Shown: positions 43,995 through 53,706, counted from the stretch's first letter. The stretch is 64,000 nucleotides of DNA from Melioribacteraceae bacterium (GCA_027030245.1 JALVFE010000025.1:62001-126000), one strand, 5' to 3'. Numbers and translations: made by a program. The notes: generated by a model from the sequence alone, not told the origin.

Positions 43995-46703
43995 TTATGC
44001 TAAATATTCGTAAGTGTTATATCCGTAATACCGTGTGTTAACAGTGTCTTGGATTTCGTTTTCAATTTCTTCCACATTAAATTTGGTTCCTTTTTTTCCG
44101 GTCTTATGATCGCTCTGCTGCTTACCGGCATTATTCATCGAAATATTCAAACTACCGAGCTGTATTCCGTCCTTATTCAAGTTGGAAAACAGTTCATCCA
44201 GATTTTTTTCCAGTAATTGTTTTGCGTGAAGATTATCAACCTGAATGTGAGCTTTAATCGAATTATTCGAAGAATCCAAAGAAATATTCACTTTTCCCAA
44301 ATGTTTAGGTTCAAGCTCCAGAACCATTGTGGTTTTTTCGTTTTTCTGAATAAACTTTGAAATCTCTCTGAATAACTCCGTGTACTTTACTGATCTTAAA
44401 ACCGGCTCGCTTTTCACGGTTTGTTGTGTTGCGTTCATGTTTTTATCGGTAATTTTTTCCGATACATGTTCGAATGCGGTTTTATTATTTACATGTTTAA
44501 CCGGCTCTTTCGGATGATGCTCACTCTTACTTTGATTTTCAGATTGTGCCGAATTATCTTTTGTTCCGGAATCGTTTTTCGCCGAAACCGTTTGTGATTC
44601 CTTTACGTTATTCTCTTTCACGTTTTTGGGTTGATCCGAAGTTTCGGGTTTTAAATGTTCTTTAGTTTCCGGAATATGATTAACATTTACCTCTTTGTTT
44701 ACATCGGCTTTACCGGTTGTTTCTTTTTCCGGTTTAGCTACATTTTCTTGTGCAGCATTAAAAACATTGACCTTCGCCGGTTTTGAATTGCGAACTTTTG
44801 CACCGGTATTCTTAACATCATCGCCTTTGTTTTCTCTATCATCCGTGTTAATTATATTTTCGGCAACTTTCTTCGATGTATTGTTCTTAATATGTTTTTG
44901 TTTCGTTACTTGTTTATTGCCGTTATGAACTTTACTTTTTGGCGGTTTGTGTTCAGTTGAAAGTTCTTCATGTTTTTGGTTTTCTGATTTTATTATTTCC
45001 CTTTCAAAATCGGGAACTTTAGCAGACGATTGTTTCGTAGTAGTTGTTTTACTAACGATATTTTCTTGCGTTTGCTTAACTTCTTTTCCACTTAGGATTT
45101 GCTGACTTTCATTTTTTTCCGGTTTCTGTATTTTCGAATTCTTAACATTCTCTTTTGTTTTTTCCGCAGCCTGTGCAGAAGGCTTATCAACATTGGTTTT
45201 CACACGGTTTTCCGTTTTGCCGGATTTAAATTCTACGGTCACTTCGTTTTTTTCAACCGACTTATTTTCCGAAATGTCTTTTTGTACTTTGTCATAATTT
45301 GTTTCAGTGTTATTGTTTTTCCTCAACTCAGGCTTTGCAATCTTTTCAGTGTTTTCAGAGCTAACCGGATTTTTTTCCGTTGGGGAAACAACCGTAATTT
45401 TCTTTCCGGTGTGTTTTATAGCTTCGTCATAATTTAGAGTTTGAGTACCGGCTTTATTTTCAACGCTTTTTGTTACTTGCTTATGATTAAGCAATGGTTT
45501 TTCACGAATAATTGTTTTGCCCGTCACATTAAAATATTCTTTAGCAAAAAGATTCTTCCCATTTATCTTTTCACCGTTACTTAATTGAATTTTTGCAGTT
45601 TCCGCTTTTGGATTTTCTATTTTCTCTTTGTTGTTAACCGGTTTTTCCGGTTCCGCAAGTTTTGATTCAAATATTTTTTGCGAATCGTATTTTTTTGCTT
45701 CTTGCCCGTTACCTTTGGTTGAAATGACAAATTCTTTAGGCTTATTCTGATTATTAGTTATTTCAATTTTCTTGATTGCCTTTAATTGCGAGTCGTCTTT
45801 TATCTCATTCAAAAAAGCACGAACCTGTTTTACCGGAGTTTTTGAACTGAACTCAACAACCTTTGCTTTTTCTTGATTGCCGGAATGAAGAACAACTTGA
45901 ACTGTTCCTTTATCCACTTTTGCATTACTATTTTGCTTGAATAAACGAATGGGATTTTCTTCAATAAATTTTTTAACCGTTATTTCAGATTTTCGTAATG
46001 CTTCTATTTTTTTACCGGCATTTTTTGTTCCGTTTTGTTGTTTACTTTGAATTTTATTTATTATAGTTTTTACTTTATTTTCTTTAGTAACATTGTCTTT
46101 CGCTTCCGGAATTTCATTTTCATAATTTTCAGTTTTGCCGATCACTTCATTTTTATTTTTTATAACAGATATATTCGCAGTAAACTTGTTTTTCTTCGCG
46201 CCTGTATTTTCAAATATTTTTACATTTACTTGATTATCCTCATCCTCAAGATTTACCAAAATATTTCCGCCTTGTTTCAGAACCGTTTTAATTATTTTCA
46301 ATTTGAGATTTTTACCGGCGATATCTTTTAGTTCTTTAAATGTTAAAGGTATTTCCGACTGAATTACATTGCTTTTGTTATCGGCGGAATGTTTTAACCC
46401 GGATTCCAATTTTGAAATAACCGAATCCGGTAAAAGAGAAATTAACGGCATTGCGGTATTTACCGCATTCTCCGGATATTCCTTCTTTATAATCTCCAAT
46501 AATTTAATTTCTTTAACATCCAACTTAGGTGATTGACCGGTTGCATCGATTAAATTATCTACCGGTACATCTTGGTTACCCATTAAAACTTTAATTATAT
46601 CGGCAAACAAATATTTCTTACCTTTTAATTTCGGTGAATTGGCAAGTTGCATGTTTGCCGTATTATCATTAACGTTTATGTACATCGGATTAAATTGCAT
46701 CAT
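43995..46703 (-). CDS. fliK: Hook-length control protein FliK, unusually long
   Basis: A protein of 902 residues. The C-terminal switch domain (about 770-870, 'TTMVLELEPKHLGKVNISLD', 'AHIQVDNLHAKQLLEKNLDE', 'LGSLNISMNN') is classical FliK. The preceding 600 residues are Lys/Asn/Glu/Thr-rich, low complexity and probably disordered. FliK commonly has 400-600 residues, and its length acts as a ruler for the hook, so a long hook is suggested. It follows the MotE-like gene by overlap of 4 bases and precedes flgD, as usual. Confidence 0.93.
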   Translation of the reverse strand: MMQFNPMYINVNDNTANMQLANSPKLKGKKYLFADIIKVLMGNQDVPVDNLIDATGQSPKLDVKEIKLLEIIKKEYPENAVNTAMPLISLLPDSVISKLESGLKHSADNKSNVIQSEIPLTFKELKDIAGKNLKLKIIKTVLKQGGNILVNLEDEDNQVNVKIFENTGAKKNKFTANISVIKNKNEVIGKTENYENEIPEAKDNVTKENKVKTIINKIQSKQQNGTKNAGKKIEALRKSEITVKKFIEENPIRLFKQNSNAKVDKGTVQVVLHSGNQEKAKVVEFSSKTPVKQVRAFLNEIKDDSQLKAIKKIEITNNQNKPKEFVISTKGNGQEAKKYDSQKIFESKLAEPEKPVNNKEKIENPKAETAKIQLSNGEKINGKNLFAKEYFNVTGKTIIREKPLLNHKQVTKSVENKAGTQTLNYDEAIKHTGKKITVVSPTEKNPVSSENTEKIAKPELRKNNNTETNYDKVQKDISENKSVEKNEVTVEFKSGKTENRVKTNVDKPSAQAAEKTKENVKNSKIQKPEKNESQQILSGKEVKQTQENIVSKTTTTKQSSAKVPDFEREIIKSENQKHEELSTEHKPPKSKVHNGNKQVTKQKHIKNNTSKKVAENIINTDDRENKGDDVKNTGAKVRNSKPAKVNVFNAAQENVAKPEKETTGKADVNKEVNVNHIPETKEHLKPETSDQPKNVKENNVKESQTVSAKNDSGTKDNSAQSENQSKSEHHPKEPVKHVNNKTAFEHVSEKITDKNMNATQQTVKSEPVLRSVKYTELFREISKFIQKNEKTTMVLELEPKHLGKVNISLDSSNNSIKAHIQVDNLHAKQLLEKNLDELFSNLNKDGIQLGSLNISMNNAGKQQSDHKTGKKGTKFNVEEIENEIQDTVNTRYYGYNTYEYLA

Positions 46704-47227
46704 TTCGGACTAGTTAGTTTTTTAATTTTTTCAGTTGATAAATTAGAGAGTATTTCAGCAGCTTTCTTTTTATTCATCGAATAGAGTAAATCTCTCGCTT
46801 CATTATCGGAAATGGATGCCAATAATTTAGCTGCTTGACTCGATGACATTGTTTCATATAATTTTCTTGTCGATTTCAACCATGCGAGATAAGCGCTGTC
46901 CTTTCTCGTTTCCATTTTCTTTTTTAAGTTTTCAATCTCCAAATCCTTTTGCTGGATAAGCGTTTTAGCGGAACTAAGTTCCCTTTGTAAATTTGCAACT
47001 TCATTTTCCAGCGAATCGACTAATGTGGTTAAAATTGTTAAACTATCCGGTTCCATTGCCAATGAATCCGCCATTGCCAATTGTGTGGAATCGGCGATTT
47101 CTTGTTGTGGCGGCGAAAAATCAAGAGAGAAGACATCGTTGTACTTAGTATTCAAAACGAACAAACCGGCTGTTGTTGCCGCAAAAGCCAATGTAAAAAT
47201 CAATATGTACATTATCGTATTTTTCAT
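46700..47227 (-). CDS. MotE/YlxF-like flagellar protein
   Basis: A protein of 175 residues: an N-terminal membrane helix (about 5-24), an acidic linker, a coiled coil (about 70-110) and a C-terminal MgtE-N-like helical repeat 'SSQAAKLLASISDNEARDLL' with 'MNKKKAAEILSNLSTEKIKK'. This is the layout of MotE of Sinorhizobium and YlxF of Bacillus, the latter encoded between fliJ and fliK just as here. The proposed family role is chaperoning or stator support; its role here is inferred. Confidence 0.82.
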   Translation of the reverse strand: MKNTIMYILIFTLAFAATTAGLFVLNTKYNDVFSLDFSPPQQEIADSTQLAMADSLAMEPDSLTILTTLVDSLENEVANLQRELSSAKTLIQQKDLEIENLKKKMETRKDSAYLAWLKSTRKLYETMSSSQAAKLLASISDNEARDLLYSMNKKKAAEILSNLSTEKIKKLTSPK

Positions 47228-47662
47228 TTAGTCTTTCCTCGATTTCTTAATCGCGATTTCGTCCATCCTCAGTTGCTCAAGCTTATTTTGTTCAGCATTA
47301 AAAATCATTTTATGATGTTCTTCCAATTTTTCAAATATTTTTGTTTCCTTAGATTTTTCTGCAAGTTCTTCAATCTTTTCCTTTTTCTCTTTTTTCAATT
47401 CCTCTATTTTTTCATCAACGTATTCCAATTTTTCATTGATATACTTTTCAAACTTCGAATAAAAGTGTAGCTCTTTGCTTTCCACATAGTTCTTTGCCAA
47501 TATTTTGCGTTTCTCGTTCTCTTTTTCTTGAATCAATTCTGTTTTATAATCGATTAATTTTTGAATTTTTATATTTAATTCACTTACCTGTCTTTGAACT
47601 TCCTTCTCAAAAATTTTTTTTATTCGTTTAATATTCTTGTATTTATAATTAAACTTCGCCAT
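47228..47662 (-). CDS. fliJ: Export chaperone-escort FliJ
   Basis: A protein of 144 residues from the ATG at 47662 (TGATG overlap with fliI). It is one long Lys/Glu-rich coiled coil beginning 'MAKFNYKYKNIKRIKKIFEK', as in FliJ. FliJ couples the FliI ATPase to FlhA. Sequence conservation in this family is low, so the call leans on position between fliI and the MotE-like gene. Confidence 0.88.
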   Translation of the reverse strand: MAKFNYKYKNIKRIKKIFEKEVQRQVSELNIKIQKLIDYKTELIQEKENEKRKILAKNYVESKELHFYSKFEKYINEKLEYVDEKIEELKKEKKEKIEELAEKSKETKIFEKLEEHHKMIFNAEQNKLEQLRMDEIAIKKSRKD

Positions 47663-48996
47663 CAATCAACCAACGGTTTTTCTATAATTTGCATCAACCT
47701 TTCAACCGCTTCCGAAAAAGTTGATTTCTCTTTCATATCCTGTTTTAAGTAACTACGGAGCGATTGTATTTTAGAAAGTGCATGATCGATTTGCGGATTA
47801 CTTCCTTTAACGTACGCTCCGATATTAATAAGGTCCTCGGCTTCGTTGTATGTTGCTAATATTTCATTAAATTGAACGGCTCTTAATCTGTGATCGTCAG
47901 AAACAATATCTGGCATTACCCTGCTCACGCTTTGTAACGGATCGATTGCCGGGAATTGTCCTTTGTTAGCAATTTTGCGGGAAAGGACAAAGTGACCGTC
48001 GAGAATCGATCTTACTGCATCCGCAATAGGTTCAGTCATATCGTCTCCGTCAACAAGAACGCTGTAGAATCCGGTAATACTTCCTTTCTCCGACGTTCCG
48101 GCTCTTTCCAACAATTTAGGAAGCAAAGCGAATACCGACGGCGTATAGCCTTTGGTTGTCGGCGGTTCCCCGATGGTTAATCCCACTTCCCTTTGCGCCA
48201 TTGCAAAACGGGTGACCGAATCCATCATCAAAACAACGTCTTTTCCTTTATCTCTAAAATATTCGGCAATCGTAGTTCCGATAAATGCAGCCTTAATTCT
48301 CATCAATGCCGGTTTATCGCTCGTTGCAACAACAACCACTGATTTTTTCAACCCTTCTTCGCCCAAATCCTTCTCTATAAATTCTCGAACCTCTCTCCCC
48401 CGTTCGCCTACTAGCACAATTACGCTCACGTCCGCATCGGTATTTCTTGCAATCATTCCGAGCATCACACTCTTACCGACGCCGCTACCTGCAAAAATTC
48501 CAATTCTTTGCCCGCGACCAACGGTTAATAATCCGTCTATCGCCCTTACTCCTGTCTGCAGCGGCTCTTGAATTCTCTTCCTCTGCAAAGGATTTGGCGG
48601 TTCCCTGTAAACTCTTCTTTTATTTTCAAAATTAATTTCCCCTTTGCCGTCAAGGGGATTTCCGAATCCGTCTATTACTCTACCCAACAACGATTCTCCA
48701 ACTCCAATAGAAAATGTTTCGCCTGTTGCCACAATCTGACACGAAGGGGAAATGTCTTCCACCTCGCCAAGGGCAATCGACAAAACCTTTCCATCTTTAA
48801 AACCTACAACTTCCGCTTTACTTACTTCTTTACCCGATTTATCCACTATCGTACAAATTTCACCTAACGAAGCGTTAGGACCTATTGACACAACCACCAA
48901 ACCGATAACATCGGTCACTTTCCCGTTGATTTTTATCAATTCGGTCCTTGTCAATACCTCGTCAATTTTCTCTTCAACCGCTTCAGTGAATGTCAT
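47662..48996 (-). CDS. fliI: Flagellar export ATPase FliI
   Basis: A protein of 444 residues homologous to F1 beta subunits. Walker A is G170-S-G-V-G-K-S. 'VIVLVGERGREVREFIEKDL', 'DVVLMMDSVTRFAMAQREVG' and 'GEPPTTKGYTPSVFALLPKL' are diagnostic of FliI. It energises loading of export substrates. Its start overlaps the end of fliH by 4 bases. Confidence 0.97.
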   Translation of the reverse strand: MTFTEAVEEKIDEVLTRTELIKINGKVTDVIGLVVVSIGPNASLGEICTIVDKSGKEVSKAEVVGFKDGKVLSIALGEVEDISPSCQIVATGETFSIGVGESLLGRVIDGFGNPLDGKGEINFENKRRVYREPPNPLQRKRIQEPLQTGVRAIDGLLTVGRGQRIGIFAGSGVGKSVMLGMIARNTDADVSVIVLVGERGREVREFIEKDLGEEGLKKSVVVVATSDKPALMRIKAAFIGTTIAEYFRDKGKDVVLMMDSVTRFAMAQREVGLTIGEPPTTKGYTPSVFALLPKLLERAGTSEKGSITGFYSVLVDGDDMTEPIADAVRSILDGHFVLSRKIANKGQFPAIDPLQSVSRVMPDIVSDDHRLRAVQFNEILATYNEAEDLINIGAYVKGSNPQIDHALSKIQSLRSYLKQDMKEKSTFSEAVERLMQIIEKPLVD

Positions 48997-49631
48997 TCCT
49001 TATTCTCTTCCAATAAATTATTCGAAAGTTGTCTTTCCAATTCTTCCAGCATTGTAGATATTCTCGAATCCACATTCCCAATTTCCGATTCAACAACGCA
49101 TCCGCCTATTCCGATATTTTCATCTTTGTTTATTTTTATTTTTGCAAGTCCCGTATCAAGTTTTTTTATCAAATCGTTTTTCTCCAAAAGCTCATAATCT
49201 TTCGGATTCAACTTAATTACCATTTCATTTGCGCCAAGAATTTTACCAAGACTGTTTTTCAAAGTTGTTTCGATAATCGAGTTTTGACTGAGCTCCTTAT
49301 CTAAAATTTTCTTCGAAATTTTTACCGATGTATTAATAATTATTCGTTTTAACTCATCTTCGTATGTTTTCAATTTTTCCTCGAAGGAAGAAAGTATCGT
49401 ATAAAATTCTTTTGATTGTTCGACTAATTTATCCGTATAGGTTTTCTCAAGTTCTTCTTTAGCCTTTTCATAACCCGCTTGAAATCCTTTTTGATACTCT
49501 TCCTCGAGCTGTTCTTTAATAATATCTTTCTCTTCGGTATTATCATTTTTTTCTACGATTTCCTCTTTTAATTCACCGATTACAGCTTTAACTTTTTTAC
49601 TTTTAACGGAAATTTTAATAACATCAGACAT
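48993..49631 (-). CDS. fliH: Export ATPase regulator FliH
   Basis: A protein of 212 residues from the ATG at 49631, with AGGAGG directly upstream; an in-frame GTG at 49643 overlaps that ribosome site. The acidic, helical N-terminal half ('EYQKGFQAGYEKAKEELEKT' carries the GxxxG-like repeats) and the C-terminal V-ATPase-E-like domain ('MVIKLNPKDYELLEKN', 'IGIGGCVVESEIGNVDSRIS') fit FliH. It overlaps the fliG end by 8 bases. Confidence 0.93.
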   Translation of the reverse strand: MSDVIKISVKSKKVKAVIGELKEEIVEKNDNTEEKDIIKEQLEEEYQKGFQAGYEKAKEELEKTYTDKLVEQSKEFYTILSSFEEKLKTYEDELKRIIINTSVKISKKILDKELSQNSIIETTLKNSLGKILGANEMVIKLNPKDYELLEKNDLIKKLDTGLAKIKINKDENIGIGGCVVESEIGNVDSRISTMLEELERQLSNNLLEENKE

Positions 49632-50664
49632 AAACCTCCTCACTGCCTCCTCTAAAGCTTACGGTAATTTCTTCTTGTTCTTCTAACATTTTAATTACAT
49701 CCACAACTCTTGCTTGAGCGGCTTCCACTTCTTTAAGTTTCACAGGTCCCATAAATTGTAATTCTTCTTTCAGCAAGTCGGCAGCACGTTCGGACATATT
49801 TGAAAATATTTTTTCTTTGACTTTATCGTCTGCCACTTTCAAAGACAACGCCAAATCTTTTCTGTCAACTTCTTTCAATATTCTTTGTATATCGCGGTCT
49901 TGCAAATGAATGATGTCATCGAACATAAACATCAAACGTTTTATCTCCATTGCCACTTCTTCGTCTTTCTCTTCAATCTTGGCAATAATTTCTTTATTCA
50001 AGGAAACCGGAATGCGGTTCAAAATTGTTGCAACGGTTTTGGATCCGCCTACTTGTCCCATAGTTTGATTAATTGAAAATCCTGCTAACTCATCCACTAC
50101 CTTTTCAACTTGCTTAAGTGTCTGCGGTGAAATTTTTCCCAATGTTGCAATTCGGTAAACCACTTCAACTCTTAAATCTTCGGGCAACTCTGCCAAGGCT
50201 TCCGCTGTTTGATCGGGATTAAGATTAGCCAAGATAAGTGCAATTGTTTGCGGATGTTCTTTGCTAAGGAAGTTAACCAACTGTGAAGAATCCGCATTTT
50301 TCAATACATCGAATCCGTGCAATGTAGTTATGTTCTTTACTTTTTCTATTACTTCCAAAGCTTTTGAATAACCAAAGGACTTTTCCAAAACCTGTTGAGC
50401 GAATTCCAATCCGCCTTCCAAAAGATATTCTCTTGCCGTAACCAATTCATAGTATTCGTCGATGACTTGTTCGGCTACGTGTGCGGGAATGTTTTTTACT
50501 TTGGTTATTTCCGCAGAAATAGCTTCGACGTCGGACGGCTCGAGATATTTAAAAACTTGCGAAGCGGCATCTACATTGAGCGCAATAAACAATAACGCCG
50601 CTTTTTGCAAACCTGTTAATTCGCTTATATCCGTTCTGGTAACACTTGTTGTACTATTACTCAT
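49624..50664 (-). CDS. fliG: Motor switch protein FliG
   Basis: A protein of 346 residues. 'LTGLQKAALLFIALNVDAAS' opens the N domain; the middle domain has 'LSKEHPQTIALILANLNPDQ'. The torque helix 'DDIIHLQDRDIQRILKEVDR' keeps the charged residues that contact MotA. FliG binds the MS ring FliF, FliM and the stators. It overlaps fliF by 8 bases. Confidence 0.97.
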   Translation of the reverse strand: MSNSTTSVTRTDISELTGLQKAALLFIALNVDAASQVFKYLEPSDVEAISAEITKVKNIPAHVAEQVIDEYYELVTAREYLLEGGLEFAQQVLEKSFGYSKALEVIEKVKNITTLHGFDVLKNADSSQLVNFLSKEHPQTIALILANLNPDQTAEALAELPEDLRVEVVYRIATLGKISPQTLKQVEKVVDELAGFSINQTMGQVGGSKTVATILNRIPVSLNKEIIAKIEEKDEEVAMEIKRLMFMFDDIIHLQDRDIQRILKEVDRKDLALSLKVADDKVKEKIFSNMSERAADLLKEELQFMGPVKLKEVEAAQARVVDVIKMLEEQEEITVSFRGGSEEVYV

Positions 50665-52273
50665 ATTCGTCTTCCCTCAACCAAGAGTTAATTAATTTAG
50701 CAGCTTCCGATGGGTTTTTAGCTACGTAATTCACAATCTTTTCTTGTTTCATTTGCCTGTGTGCGGCTTCGTCGCTAATTTCATCTTCCAAATCGCCTAT
50801 TTCCAAAAACTTTTTCTTTTTTGCGGCAGAAGGTTGAAATGTTGGCGGAGCCAAGCCACCCGACGCACCGGCGCCGGATGGTGCGAGATCACCAAATGCC
50901 GGATCTTGATATGGCAAAGCGCCGATTACTATTTTTTCTTCTTTTAATTTTTTCAAAAGATTTTTTAATACCAAGGCGCCGCCGGCAATAGCTAAAATGA
51001 CTAAAATATAATTAACCATCATTTGCATATTGTCGGTTAAGAATCCGCCTTCGTCTTTAAATTCGTCTTCGTTCGGTGCTTCGAAAGGAATACTTACAAT
51101 TGAGATTTGGTCTTTTCTTGTATTATCCAATCCTACGGCTTTACTTATTAACATTTCCAATTTTTTCAATTGCTCTTCTGAACGCGGTTCGTTTACAATT
51201 TCCACCTTGTCCCCGACTTTAACTTCTTTCCTAATTCCGTTAATTACCGCGGCAACGGTAATTCTTTTTATATTTCCCGCACCTTCAATTACTTTTTCCA
51301 AAGTTTTACTTACTTCATAGTTTGTGGTTACGTTTTCCGAAACTATTGCATTGGAGTCGCTTACACTCACACCGTTACTTTGCGACCTTGATGTTTGTTC
51401 GCTTATTGCCACTTGGGATTCCGGATCGAATGCCTCGAGCGTTCTTTCAACTTGCTTAAAGTTTAAATCAACATTGATTTGCACATCGGAATTACCGTAA
51501 CCAACAACTTTATCCAAAATTTGCTGGGCTTTATTAGTCAAATAATTTTCAATTGATGTTTTTATTTCAAATTGCCGTTGTCCGTTTACCGATAAAGGAC
51601 TTTGATCTACCGCTTTAGATAACATGCGTCCTTTTGAGTCGATTACAGTTACATCATTTGGACTGAGTCCTTCAATACTGTGGGAAACAAGATTTGTTAT
51701 TGCAACAATATTTTCCTCGGTAAGCGAAGCCCCGCTTTTAAGTTTTAATATTACGGATGCGCTGGGAGATTTTTCTTCACTTTTAAAAATTGTTTTTTCC
51801 GGAATGACAATATGTACACGAGCAGCTTTTACTTTATTTTGCTGCATAATTGTTCTTGCCAATTCACCTTCGAGCGCACGTTTATAATTCATCTTTTGCA
51901 CGAACTCGGACATACCGATTACATTTTTATCGAATATTTCATATCCTACTATTCCGGAGCTTGGTATTCCTTTTCCTGCCAATGCTAATCTAACTTCGTA
52001 TACTTTTTCTTTGGGAACACTTATTGTGCTTCCGTTAGCAGTAATTTTATAAGGAATTTTTTCCTGTTGTAAGTACTTAATAACTTGAGAAGCATCTTCT
52101 TGACTTATATTTGTGTACAGCGTTGAATAACTCGGTTCGTTCATTATAAAAAAGAGAAATCCGATAAAAATTAACGAACCGATTGCGAGTCCGCCGATTA
52201 ATAATCTCTGTTGAAAAGAGAGTTTGTTGAAGATGCCGACTAACGAGCTGTAAAGATTTTTTCCTTTATCCAC
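50657..52273 (-). CDS. fliF: MS-ring protein FliF
   Basis: A protein of 538 residues with a membrane helix at about 25-45 and a second near 440-460. Ring-building motifs such as 'LALAGKGIPSSGIVGYEIFD' and 'NYKRALEGELARTIMQQNKV' are present, and the C-terminal tail that binds FliG ends 'AAKLINSWLREDEYE'. The start is GTG at 52273, since no ATG precedes the first helix. It follows fliE by 2 bases. Confidence 0.96.
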   Translation of the reverse strand: MDKGKNLYSSLVGIFNKLSFQQRLLIGGLAIGSLIFIGFLFFIMNEPSYSTLYTNISQEDASQVIKYLQQEKIPYKITANGSTISVPKEKVYEVRLALAGKGIPSSGIVGYEIFDKNVIGMSEFVQKMNYKRALEGELARTIMQQNKVKAARVHIVIPEKTIFKSEEKSPSASVILKLKSGASLTEENIVAITNLVSHSIEGLSPNDVTVIDSKGRMLSKAVDQSPLSVNGQRQFEIKTSIENYLTNKAQQILDKVVGYGNSDVQINVDLNFKQVERTLEAFDPESQVAISEQTSRSQSNGVSVSDSNAIVSENVTTNYEVSKTLEKVIEGAGNIKRITVAAVINGIRKEVKVGDKVEIVNEPRSEEQLKKLEMLISKAVGLDNTRKDQISIVSIPFEAPNEDEFKDEGGFLTDNMQMMVNYILVILAIAGGALVLKNLLKKLKEEKIVIGALPYQDPAFGDLAPSGAGASGGLAPPTFQPSAAKKKKFLEIGDLEDEISDEAAHRQMKQEKIVNYVAKNPSEAAKLINSWLREDEYE

Positions 52274-52275
52274 AG

Positions 52276-52563
52276 TTATGAGATCCTAGTTAGTTCTTTA
52301 TACATATCGATTGCTTTATTTCTGATTTCCGTTAGAAGTTGAAGGCTGGTTTTTGCTTTCTCACCGGCAATCATTACTTCGTGAAGCTCAACATCGCCAC
52401 CGGTTAAAAACTCATTGATCATTTCATTCGATCGTAGTTGATCTTTATTTACGTCTTTAACAAAGTCGGACAACATATCGCCGAATTTTTCCGTTGAGTT
52501 TATCGGCTTTGGTTTGTTGCTTAAAAATTCCGGTCGATTTGCTCCTAATCCATTTACTTTCAT
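52276..52563 (-). CDS. fliE: Rod-MS-ring junction protein FliE
   Basis: A protein of 95 residues from the ATG at 52563 with GAGGG upstream; a longer reading from 52626 would overlap the neighbour by 62 bases. 'FGDMLSDFVKDVNKDQLRSN' and 'GGDVELHEVMIAGEKAKTSL' are the family motif, ending 'LTEIRNKAIDMYKELTRI'. It joins the MS ring to the rod. It starts 1 base after a small unknown gene. Confidence 0.94.
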   Translation of the reverse strand: MKVNGLGANRPEFLSNKPKPINSTEKFGDMLSDFVKDVNKDQLRSNEMINEFLTGGDVELHEVMIAGEKAKTSLQLLTEIRNKAIDMYKELTRIS

Positions 52564-52564
52564 T

Positions 52565-52813
52565 TTACCCTCGCTTATCAAATAAAGAACCCAACGAAAC
52601 TCCCGAAAGTTTTCCGCTAGGTTCATAGAAATGATAATTATTTATTTCTTTTTCATTTTCGGGATAAAGATTTTTAAAGAATGCCTTTTCGGATTGATTT
52701 ACTTCCGTAACACTCTTTAATTCTTTAACCATATTAGTTTTTTTAATTTGATTTTTATCATTATTAATTTTATACGGATTATAATTTCCGGCGTAATTCG
52801 TAGAAATTTTCAT
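52565..52813 (-). CDS. Small uncharacterised protein between flgC and fliE
   Basis: A soluble, basic protein of 82 residues. The N-terminal half is Asn/Lys-rich and looks disordered; the C-terminal half ('FFKNLYPENEKEINNYHFYE', ending S-L-F-D-K-R-G) looks compact and conserved in style. It starts 1 base after flgC and ends 1 base before fliE, so it belongs to the rod operon. I know no function. Confidence 0.7.
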   Translation of the reverse strand: MKISTNYAGNYNPYKINNDKNQIKKTNMVKELKSVTEVNQSEKAFFKNLYPENEKEINNYHFYEPSGKLSGVSLGSLFDKRG

Positions 52814-52814
52814 T

Positions 52815-53297
52815 TTATATCTCCAACGAATTTTTAGCTATTTGTTTGGAAGCTTGAAAAGCTGCGACATTTGCTTCGAAACTTCTCGATGCCGCAATCA
52901 TATCAACCATTTCGGTTACAACATTCACGTTTGGCATTTGAACATAGCCATCTTCATTAGCATCCGGATGGTCAGGCATGTAAACCAGTTCACCATCCTT
53001 CCCGTCTTCTTTAACTTCGGTGATAATATTTTTTTCTGCATCTTCCAACGAATTGCGTCGGACCGGCATAAGTTCGTTAAAAACGTCTCCGGTCAAACTT
53101 TTTCTAAGCGGAATTGTCTTTTTATTTTCTTCGATTTGTTTAACAACAAGGTATTTCCTTTTATACGGTTTTCCGTCAGCCGTCTTTGTTGTACTCATGT
53201 TGGCAATATTCTCGGTAACGAGTTCCATTTTTTTCTTTTGGATACTCATACCTTTTGCGCTGATTCTAAAGGATAAAAAATTCGGAGTAATTTTCAT
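52815..53297 (-). CDS. flgC: Proximal rod protein FlgC
   Basis: A protein of 160 residues. 'RISAKGMSIQKKKMELVTEN' followed by I-A-N-M-S-T-T and the ending 'PNVNVVTEMVDMIAASRSFE' with 'ANVAAFQASKQIAKNSLEI' are classical. The ATG has GGAGGG upstream. It overlaps flgB by 4 bases. Confidence 0.96.
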   Translation of the reverse strand: MKITPNFLSFRISAKGMSIQKKKMELVTENIANMSTTKTADGKPYKRKYLVVKQIEENKKTIPLRKSLTGDVFNELMPVRRNSLEDAEKNIITEVKEDGKDGELVYMPDHPDANEDGYVQMPNVNVVTEMVDMIAASRSFEANVAAFQASKQIAKNSLEI

Positions 53298-53680
53298 CTC
53301 TTCCCTCCGCTAATTACGTATTGTAATGATTTGAAGTAATTATTCAATTTCCTTGCGGCAAATTTGAACAGAATAGTGTTCTGCGCCATATCCGCCATTT
53401 CTTTATTAACGTCAACATTATTAAATCCGGAATCTAAATTTTCGCTGTCGTCTGTTACCACTTTTATTTTAGTTTGTAACGTTTTTTGATTTCCGCCAAT
53501 ACTTCCGATATGATTTTTCTCCACGGACTTAATAGCATTGCTGTAAGTAGCACTGAATTCCACATCTTTCCTTTTGTAGTTGATAGTGCCGGCGTTTGCT
53601 ATATTTTGGCTGATTACTTTTTGTTTAAGTGCCGCGTAATCTAACACGCGTTCAAGTAACTTATTTGTTGGTACTGCCAT
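53294..53680 (-). CDS. flgB: Proximal rod protein FlgB
   Basis: A protein of 128 residues from the ATG at 53680 (AAGG six bases upstream); a GTG two codons earlier is an alternative. 'LDYAALKQKVISQNIANAGT' and the ending 'NNVDVNKEMADMAQNTILFK' are characteristic. It is the first gene of the long operon that runs to flgE; a sigma-54-like element lies 27-42 bases upstream. Confidence 0.95.
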   Translation of the reverse strand: MAVPTNKLLERVLDYAALKQKVISQNIANAGTINYKRKDVEFSATYSNAIKSVEKNHIGSIGGNQKTLQTKIKVVTDDSENLDSGFNNVDVNKEMADMAQNTILFKFAARKLNNYFKSLQYVISGGKR

Positions 53681-53706
53681 TTCCACCCTTTTTTTTCAAG
53701 TTTATT

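Noticed and set aside
48152-48571. Plus-strand frame opposite fliI
   Set aside because: Antisense shadow of a highly conserved ATPase gene; composition follows the fliI codons.
52276-52626. Longer fliE reading from 52626
   Set aside because: It would overlap the upstream gene by 62 bases; the ATG at 52563 has GAGGG upstream and begins at the family N-terminus.
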